Assembly (NCBI RefSeq): GCF_001553935.1 | Contig: NZ_CP014232.1 | Span: 1,860,001 to 1,924,000, forward strand | DNA from: Actinomyces oris | GTDB lineage: Bacteria > Actinomycetota > Actinomycetes > Actinomycetales > Actinomycetaceae | Length of the DNA stretch: 64,000 bases | Direction: 5' to 3' | Shown: in pieces, positions 59,116-64,000 of the stretch | Position numbering within the stretch: the stretch's first letter is position 1 | How the letters are laid out: each line of letters starts with the position of its first letter | Notes under the pieces: generated by a model | Told to the model about the DNA's origin: nothing | Seen by the model: the letters and a program-made list of their open reading frames with translations, nothing else | Databases searched by the model: none | Made by a program: the position numbers and the translations under genes

Positions 59116-60045
59116 GTGAAAGAGACCATACCCCTGCAGACCGAGGGAACCTCCCTCCCTCGTGCCGGGCGCGACGAAGGGGAGACGCGCGGACGTGTTC
59201 TCGTCACCGGCGCCAACGGTCAGCTGGGGCGTGCTCTCATGGCCCTGCTGCCGCAGGCGGGATTCGATCCCATCGGCGTCGACCTGCCTGAGGTGGACAT
59301 TTCGGATGCGGCCGCCATGTCCTCCTGGGACTGGACTGGCTACGACATCATCATCAATGCCGCGGCCTGGACCAACGTGGACGGGGCGGAGACCCCTGAG
59401 GGGCGCCGTCTGTCCTGGCGGGCCAACACGGTCGGCCCGGTCAACCTGGCCCGGGCGGCCGTCCAGCACGGCCTGACCCTGGTGCACCTGTCCACCGAGT
59501 ACACCTTCGACGGCGTGACGGCTGTCCACACCGAGGATGAGACCCCCTCACCGCTGGGCGTCTACGGTCAGTCCAAGGCGGCAGGGGATGCCGCTGTCAG
59601 CGTCTGCCCCCGGCACTACCTGGTACGCACCTCCTGGGTGGTCGGCGATGGCAAGAACTTCGTCAAGACGATGCTCTCCCTGGCCGAGCGCGGTATCAGC
59701 CCACAGGTTGTGGCCGACCAGACCGGGCGTCTCACCTTCGCCTCCGATCTGGCAGCCGGCATCATCCACCTCATTACCTCGGGCGCCGAGTTCGGCACCT
59801 ACAACCTCTCCGGTGACGGCCCGATCCTCTCCTGGGCCGATATCGCCAAGCGGGTCTACGAGAGTGCAGGCCACAGCCCCGATGAGGTCACTCCCGTCAC
59901 CACTGAGGAGTACTACGCCGGTCAGGAGGGGATTGCGCCGCGGCCACTGAGCTCGGCCCTGGACCTGGCGAGGATCAAGGCCACAGGCTTCACCCCGGCT
60001 GACTCCACGGAGCGCCTGGACGTCTATCTTCAGGGTCTCCTGTAG
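59116..60045 (+). CDS. rmlD: dTDP-4-dehydrorhamnose reductase
   Basis: A reductase of about 309 residues, last step of dTDP-L-rhamnose synthesis, using NAD(P)H. VLVTGANGQLGRALMALLPQ binds the cofactor, VDISDAAAM follows, HLSTEYTFDG is the RmlD signature, and VYGQSKAAGDAAV holds Tyr and Lys; VRTSWVVGDGKNFVKTML and VVADQTGRLTFASDLA complete the family pattern. The start is uncertain: GTG 59116 has a GGAAGAG-like site seven bases upstream; ATG 59059 or GTG 59041 would add up to 25 residues. The other rml genes are separate, with rmlA and rmlC about 2-3 kb downstream. Confidence 0.9.
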   Translation: MKETIPLQTEGTSLPRAGRDEGETRGRVLVTGANGQLGRALMALLPQAGFDPIGVDLPEVDISDAAAMSSWDWTGYDIIINAAAWTNVDGAETPEGRRLSWRANTVGPVNLARAAVQHGLTLVHLSTEYTFDGVTAVHTEDETPSPLGVYGQSKAAGDAAVSVCPRHYLVRTSWVVGDGKNFVKTMLSLAERGISPQVVADQTGRLTFASDLAAGIIHLITSGAEFGTYNLSGDGPILSWADIAKRVYESAGHSPDEVTPVTTEEYYAGQEGIAPRPLSSALDLARIKATGFTPADSTERLDVYLQGLL

Positions 60046-60099
60046 GTTGTCCCTCGCTGGATTGCATTCCCCCATCCCTGTTTTCTGCCGGAGATCAGT

Positions 60100-61677
60100 A
60101 TGCGACGTGAGCTCATCAAGTACTTACGACTGCCGACCCTGGACCGCTCACGGGCCGGGGCGGTAGCGTCGCGGCGTCCGGCACTGCTTGGTGGGCTCCT
60201 CCTGGTTCTCATGCTGCTGACCGGACTCGGGTGGGCGGTGTCCTCACCAGTGGAGTCGTCCCCTGATGAGGACTTCCACCTGGGGAGCATCTGGTGTCCT
60301 CGCCCGGTGGGGGAGTACTGTCAGACCAGCGTTGTCAACGGTCGACCGGTGGCTCGGGTCCCGGTGGCGGTGTCGGACGACTCCATGAAGTGCTACAACT
60401 TCCAGCCGGACAGATCGGCGGGGTGTGCTCTCGGTTACAACGACTCGGAGATGGCCTGGACCAAACGCTTTGATCATAGCGGGGCGTACCCGGTCGGCTA
60501 CTACCACTTTCATCACCTCTTCGTCGGCAAGGACGTGCAGACCTCGGTCCTGGTGATGCGCGCCGTCAACGTGCTCATCGCTGTGGCGCTACTGGGTGTG
60601 GTCGGTTTCTGTGCGCCACAGCGGTTAAGGCGTCCAGTCGTGGCTGCGATCGTCGCCTCGTGGGTGCCGATGGGTATCTACTTCATCGCCTCCAACAATC
60701 CCACCTCGTGGGCCGTGTCCGGGTTGATGGCCTACTCCGCGGCGACATATATGGCCGCGCAGCAGAAGGGGCGTCGGCGCACTGTGCTGGTGATCTGCGC
60801 AGTGATCGGTGCCGTGATGTGTCTGACGTCCCGATACGACGCCGCCTTCTTCCTCCTCGTCGTCGGCCTCGCCCTGCTCTTCGTGGTGCCATGGAAACGT
60901 GGAGGATGGGTGGGGCTGGGTGCCCTGGGTGGAGTGGCCCTCCTTGGGGTCGGCACCTTCATGGCCTCGTCCCAGGTGTCGAAGGTCGCATACTTCTTGC
61001 GTCTTTTCGAGGCGTCTGATCCCGCGAATTCCGCCAACAAGCAGTCATTCTTCGAGAAGCTCCTCATTGGGCTGGAGACAGCGCCGAAGTATCTTGGTGG
61101 ATTCTGGGGACACACATGGACCCCGGGGTGGCACGACGTTCCTCTGGGAGATCGCGCACCCTATGTGCTCACCATTATGACGGCCGGCGCTTTCGTGGCC
61201 ATCGCCTTACGCCGTGGCGGGTGGCGGAAGTGGGCCTCCATGGCCATCATCGTGGGGGCGATGGTCCTCCTTCCGGCCGTGTTCTATGCGAACGGGGCCA
61301 TGGAGCACATCGAGCTCTACCAGGCGCGGTACATCTTCCCGCTGCTGGCACCCACCTTCTTCCTCATGCTGGCCGTTGACCAGGATGAGGACTCGTGGTT
61401 CACGGTTCCGCAGGCCGTGTGGGTCACCGTCTGTGCTTCACTGTGTCAGGCAATCACTCTCCATACGCTGCTGCTGCGATTCGTTCAGGGAGTTCACAAG
61501 CGATGGGAGCTCAACCTCGACAAGCACATCGAGTGGTGGTGGAGCGTGCCGGTCTCGCCCATGATGGTCTGGTTCCTCACGACATGCGTCGCCACCGCGG
61601 CTGTGGGGGTCGCCATGGCGATGCTGACGCGTGCGCCTCAGGGGCAAGAGGAGCCACAGGAGTCGCAGGAGTCGTAA
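60100..61677 (+). CDS. DUF2142-family membrane protein
   Basis: A 525-residue polytopic protein with about eleven helices. SSPDEDFHLGSIWC in the first outer loop and MRAVNVLIAVALLG match DUF2142, a GT-C-like family common in actinobacterial and streptococcal polysaccharide loci. The SPDE acidic pair is where GT-C enzymes coordinate the donor phosphate. Two Cys pairs in the first loop may form disulfides. The C-terminus is Gln/Glu/Ser-rich. ATG 60100 has GGAG six bases upstream. Likely transfers a lipid-phosphate sugar to the glycan; specificity unknown. Confidence 0.8.
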   Translation: MRRELIKYLRLPTLDRSRAGAVASRRPALLGGLLLVLMLLTGLGWAVSSPVESSPDEDFHLGSIWCPRPVGEYCQTSVVNGRPVARVPVAVSDDSMKCYNFQPDRSAGCALGYNDSEMAWTKRFDHSGAYPVGYYHFHHLFVGKDVQTSVLVMRAVNVLIAVALLGVVGFCAPQRLRRPVVAAIVASWVPMGIYFIASNNPTSWAVSGLMAYSAATYMAAQQKGRRRTVLVICAVIGAVMCLTSRYDAAFFLLVVGLALLFVVPWKRGGWVGLGALGGVALLGVGTFMASSQVSKVAYFLRLFEASDPANSANKQSFFEKLLIGLETAPKYLGGFWGHTWTPGWHDVPLGDRAPYVLTIMTAGAFVAIALRRGGWRKWASMAIIVGAMVLLPAVFYANGAMEHIELYQARYIFPLLAPTFFLMLAVDQDEDSWFTVPQAVWVTVCASLCQAITLHTLLLRFVQGVHKRWELNLDKHIEWWWSVPVSPMMVWFLTTCVATAAVGVAMAMLTRAPQGQEEPQESQES

Positions 61678-61699
61678 GCGTCGTCAGCCGTCGTCAGCA

Positions 61700-61735
61700 C
61701 TGTGGGTGGGTGGCGCATTGGCGCCACCCACCCAC
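61700..61735. terminator. Bidirectional terminator between DUF2142 and rmlA
   Basis: TGTGGGTGGGTGGCGC at 61700-61715 pairs perfectly over 16 bp with 61720-61735 around the loop ATTG. It lies between convergent genes, 22 bp after one stop and 47 bp after the other, and has no T-run on either side. Confidence 0.85.
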
Positions 61736-61782
61736 AAGGCATGAGGAGGAGAGGAACGCGCCGGACGCTCCGGCGGGGTACC

Positions 61783-62655
61783 TCAGGACTGCTGGTTCTC
61801 CAGCAGGCCCAGGAGGTAGGCGCCGTACCCGGACTTCACCAGGGGCTCGGCGCGCTGGCGCAGGCCCTCGTCGTCGATGAAGCCCATGCGCCAGGCGACC
61901 TCCTCGGGGGCGCCGATGTTGAGGCCCTGACGGTGCTGGACGGTACGGATGAAGCTGGTGGCGTCGGCCAGTGAGTCGAAGGTGCCGGTGTCGAGCCAGG
62001 CGGTGCCGCGGGGCAGGACCTCCACGGTGAGCCTGCCGGCCTCCAGGTAGGTGCGGTTGACGTCGGTGATCTCGTACTCGCCGCGGGCGGAGGGCTTGAG
62101 GTTCCGTGCGATCTCGACGACGTCGTTGTCATAGAAGTACAGGCCGGGAACGGCGTAGTTGGAGCGGGGCTGGGCCGGCTTCTCCTCGATGGAGATCGCC
62201 TTGAAGGTCTCGTCGAACTCGACCACGCCGTAGGCCGTCGGGTCGGCGACCTGGTAGGCGTAGACGACGCCGCCGTCGGGGCTGGTGTGGCGGCGCAGCT
62301 GCGTGCCCATGCCAGGGCCGTAGAAGATGTTGTCGCCCAGGACCAGGGCGGCGCTGTCGGAGCCGATGAAGTCGGCGCCCAGCACGAAGGCCTGAGCCAG
62401 GCCGTTGGGCTCCTGCTGAACCGTGTAGGACAGGTTGACGCCGAGCTGGGAGCCGTCGCCCAGGAGGCGGTGGAAGGAGGGGGCGTCGTGGGGGGTGGTG
62501 ATGACCAGGACATCCTGGATCCCGGCGAGCATGAGGGTGCTCAGCGGGTAGTAGATCATCGGCTTGTCGTAGACGGGGACCAGCTGCTTGGAGGTTCCCA
62601 GGGTGATCGGGTTGAGTCGCGTGCCGGAGCCTCCGGCCAGAATGATTCCTCGCAT
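61783..62655 (-). CDS. rmlA: Glucose-1-phosphate thymidylyltransferase
   Basis: A 290-residue nucleotidyltransferase, first step of the dTDP-rhamnose route. [40 protein letters not shown] is the complete RmlA opening, with [41 protein letters not shown] and [13 protein letters not shown] in order. ATG 62655 gives the usual length; the -10 region is not obvious and GGAG lies only two bases before the ATG. Divergent from rmlC. Confidence 0.96.
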   Translation of the reverse strand: MRGIILAGGSGTRLNPITLGTSKQLVPVYDKPMIYYPLSTLMLAGIQDVLVITTPHDAPSFHRLLGDGSQLGVNLSYTVQQEPNGLAQAFVLGADFIGSDSAALVLGDNIFYGPGMGTQLRRHTSPDGGVVYAYQVADPTAYGVVEFDETFKAISIEEKPAQPRSNYAVPGLYFYDNDVVEIARNLKPSARGEYEITDVNRTYLEAGRLTVEVLPRGTAWLDTGTFDSLADATSFIRTVQHRQGLNIGAPEEVAWRMGFIDDEGLRQRAEPLVKSGYGAYLLGLLENQQS

Positions 62656-62785
62656 GCTCCAAGCATGGCCCATTCCGGCTCCGAATGGCGCCAGGATCGG
62701 GTGGATCGGGAGCTCAAGTCCGTGGTTCCCGGCACGTTGTGCCCCTGGCGGCCTCGTCCTTCGGGGTGTTGGTGGGCCGCGCCGA

Positions 62786-62791
62786 TAGACT
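62786..62791 (+). promoter_or_regulatory. -10 box of rmlC transcript
   Basis: TAGACT ends six bases before ATG 62798, which is not in the rmlC frame; the rmlC leader would be about 61 bases. Confidence 0.45.
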
Positions 62792-62858
62792 CGGGCAATG
62801 GCGCCTGACGGATACGGGGCGCCGAGACCGAGACCTGTGCGCACAGAAGGGGCCATCA

Positions 62859-63440
62859 ATGGGGCAGATCGAGTTGGGCAAGCCGCTTGCCGTCGAGGAG
62901 ACGCCGATTCCGGGATTCCTGCGGATCGACCTGACTGTTCACGGGGACAACCGCGGCTGGTTCAAGGAGAACTGGCAGCGGGAGAAGATGCTGGCCCTGG
63001 GGCTGCCCGACTTCGGTCCGGTTCAGAACAACATCTCCTTCAACAACGAGGTCGGGGTCACCCGCGGTATCCACGCCGAGCCCTGGGACAAGTTCGTCTC
63101 GGTGGCCACCGGCCGCGTCTTCGGCGCCTGGGTGGACCTGCGTGAGGGGCCGTCTTTCGGAGCCGTCTACACCTGCGAGATCGACCCGTCGGTGGCGGTG
63201 TTCGTGCCTCGGGGCGTGGGCAACTCCTACCAGACGCTGGAGCCCGATACCGCCTACACCTACCTGGTCAACGACCACTGGTCGGCCGATGCCCAGTACA
63301 CCTTCCTCAACCTGGCCGATGAGACGGTGAACGTGCCCTGGCCGATCGCACTGAGTGAGGCGATCCTCTCCGACAAGGACAAGGCGCACCCCCGCCTGGC
63401 CGACGTCACCCCTTTCCCGGCTCCCGGTGCCCAGGCCTAG
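62859..63440 (+). CDS. rmlC: dTDP-4-dehydrorhamnose 3,5-epimerase
   Basis: A 193-residue cupin epimerase, third step of the dTDP-L-rhamnose route. [68 protein letters not shown] and [28 protein letters not shown] follow the family order; the catalytic base is the His in [10 protein letters not shown] and the acid is the Tyr in NSYQT or TYLVN. ATG 62859 has AGAAGGGG about seven bases upstream. HAEPWDKF replaces the HYQ-type stretch of enteric enzymes, as in streptococcal-type RmlC proteins. Confidence 0.92.
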   Translation: MGQIELGKPLAVEETPIPGFLRIDLTVHGDNRGWFKENWQREKMLALGLPDFGPVQNNISFNNEVGVTRGIHAEPWDKFVSVATGRVFGAWVDLREGPSFGAVYTCEIDPSVAVFVPRGVGNSYQTLEPDTAYTYLVNDHWSADAQYTFLNLADETVNVPWPIALSEAILSDKDKAHPRLADVTPFPAPGAQA

Positions 63441-63458
63441 GACGTGCCCGCGTACCGG

Positions 63459-63464
63459 TACGGT
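63459..63464 (+). promoter_or_regulatory. Possible -10 box of manA
   Basis: TACGGT ends eight bases before ATG 63473; a near-leaderless arrangement. Confidence 0.35.
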
Positions 63465-63472
63465 GAGGTGCT

Positions 63473-64000
63473 ATGAGACGACTTGAGCCGGCGCGCCAGC
63501 GGTACGCCTGGGGGTCGACTTCCGCCATCCCCGCCCTCCTGGGCAGGGCTGACGACGGCGACCCCTGGGCTGAGGCCTGGTACGGGTCTCACCCGGCCGG
63601 TCCCGCTCAGGTCGCCGAGGGCGGCGTGCTGTCCGAGCTCATCGAGGCCGAGCCGGAGCGTCTCTTAGGTGAGGACATCATCTGGCGCTTCGGGCGCAGG
63701 CTTCCCTTCCTGCTCAAGCTCATCGCTCCTGAGCAGCCCCTGTCCCTCCAGGTCCACCCCAGTCAGGCTCAGGCCGCTGAGGGCTACGCCCTGGAGGACG
63801 AGGCGGGCATCGCCCTGGACCACCCCTGTCGCAACTACAAGGACACGAACCACAAGCCGGAGATGGTCCTGGCCCTCACCCGCTTCCAGGCGGTTGCCGG
63901 CTTCCGGGCCCCGCGCCGCGCCGTCGAGGTCCTGGCCGGTCTGGACAGCCCCTTGGCTCGCCGGATGCGCCGCACCCTGCGTCTGAACCCCACCCGCTAC
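63473..64000 (+). CDS. manA: Mannose-6-phosphate isomerase, class I, 3' end cut by window edge
   Basis: The first 176 residues are present. LEPARQRYAWGSTSAIPALLG is the ManA opening, FLLKLIAPEQPLSLQVHPSQAQA gives the zinc ligands Gln and His, and YKDTNHKPEMVLAL the zinc-binding Glu. It converts fructose-6-phosphate and mannose-6-phosphate, the entry to GDP-mannose, which could feed the GT4 mannosyltransferase-like enzymes of the locus. It starts 32 bp after rmlC. The C-terminal half lies outside the window. Confidence 0.92.
   Translation, partial: MRRLEPARQRYAWGSTSAIPALLGRADDGDPWAEAWYGSHPAGPAQVAEGGVLSELIEAEPERLLGEDIIWRFGRRLPFLLKLIAPEQPLSLQVHPSQAQAAEGYALEDEAGIALDHPCRNYKDTNHKPEMVLALTRFQAVAGFRAPRRAVEVLAGLDSPLARRMRRTLRLNPTRY

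Overview
The window is high-GC DNA (my estimate is close to 70% G+C) with dense, mostly short-spaced genes, GTG and TTG starts, TANNNT -10 boxes placed for leaderless transcripts, LGFP-repeat amidase, LytR-CpsA-Psr (LCP) ligases and a mycobacterial-type WbbL. This points to an actinobacterium; an oral or animal-associated Actinomyces-like member of the Actinomycetaceae is my best guess from gene content. No rRNA, tRNA, CRISPR array, phage or replication origin was seen.

Layout. 1-9.3 kb: ordinary chromosomal genes (partial maf, birA, a class III adenylate cyclase, an OmpR-type regulator with its histidine kinase, dedA, gtrA, a PIG-V-like membrane transferase, purK, purE). 9.3-12 kb: a mobile-element graveyard with no intact gene: a broken ISL3-family element with 30-bp terminal inverted repeats, then a 700-bp stretch bounded by roughly 50-bp inverted repeats, which itself contains a 124-bp mini-element. 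12-64 kb: one very large cell-surface glycan locus.

The glycan locus has several cooperating modules. (a) galE, two LCP ligases and a WbbL-like rhamnosyltransferase: linkage-unit start and final attachment to peptidoglycan. (b) 16.9-34.9 kb: a Wzx-type flippase, several glycosyltransferases, two DUF6541-like membrane proteins, an asparagine-synthetase-like protein lacking the glutaminase cysteine, and enzymes resembling WbpA, WbpB, WbpE and WbpD, i.e. a predicted route to UDP-2,3-diacetamido-2,3-dideoxy-glucuronate. One glycosyltransferase here is frameshifted at a C-run. (c) 34.9-38.3 kb: a hicAB toxin-antitoxin pair that runs into the 3' end of a membrane protein gene, then rmlB. (d) 38.7-50.9 kb: a secreted PGRP/LGFP amidase with a fresh internal duplication, two RgpF-like rhamnan synthesis proteins, a GtrB-GtrA-membrane protein module and a membrane O-acyltransferase. 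(e) 51-64 kb: a sugar epimerase, a Wzm/Wzt ABC exporter with a C-terminal carbohydrate-binding domain, four glycosyltransferases, rmlD, a DUF2142 protein, rmlA, rmlC and a partial manA.

Taken together the locus encodes dTDP-L-rhamnose (rmlA, B, C, D, scattered), probably a diacetamido uronic acid, two different export routes (Wzx flippase and Wzm/Wzt ABC transporter) and the LCP enzymes expected to anchor the products to the wall. The most striking non-coding signal is that at least eleven transcription units have a TANNNT box ending 6 or 7 bases before the start codon, which identifies start codons and predicts leaderless mRNAs.
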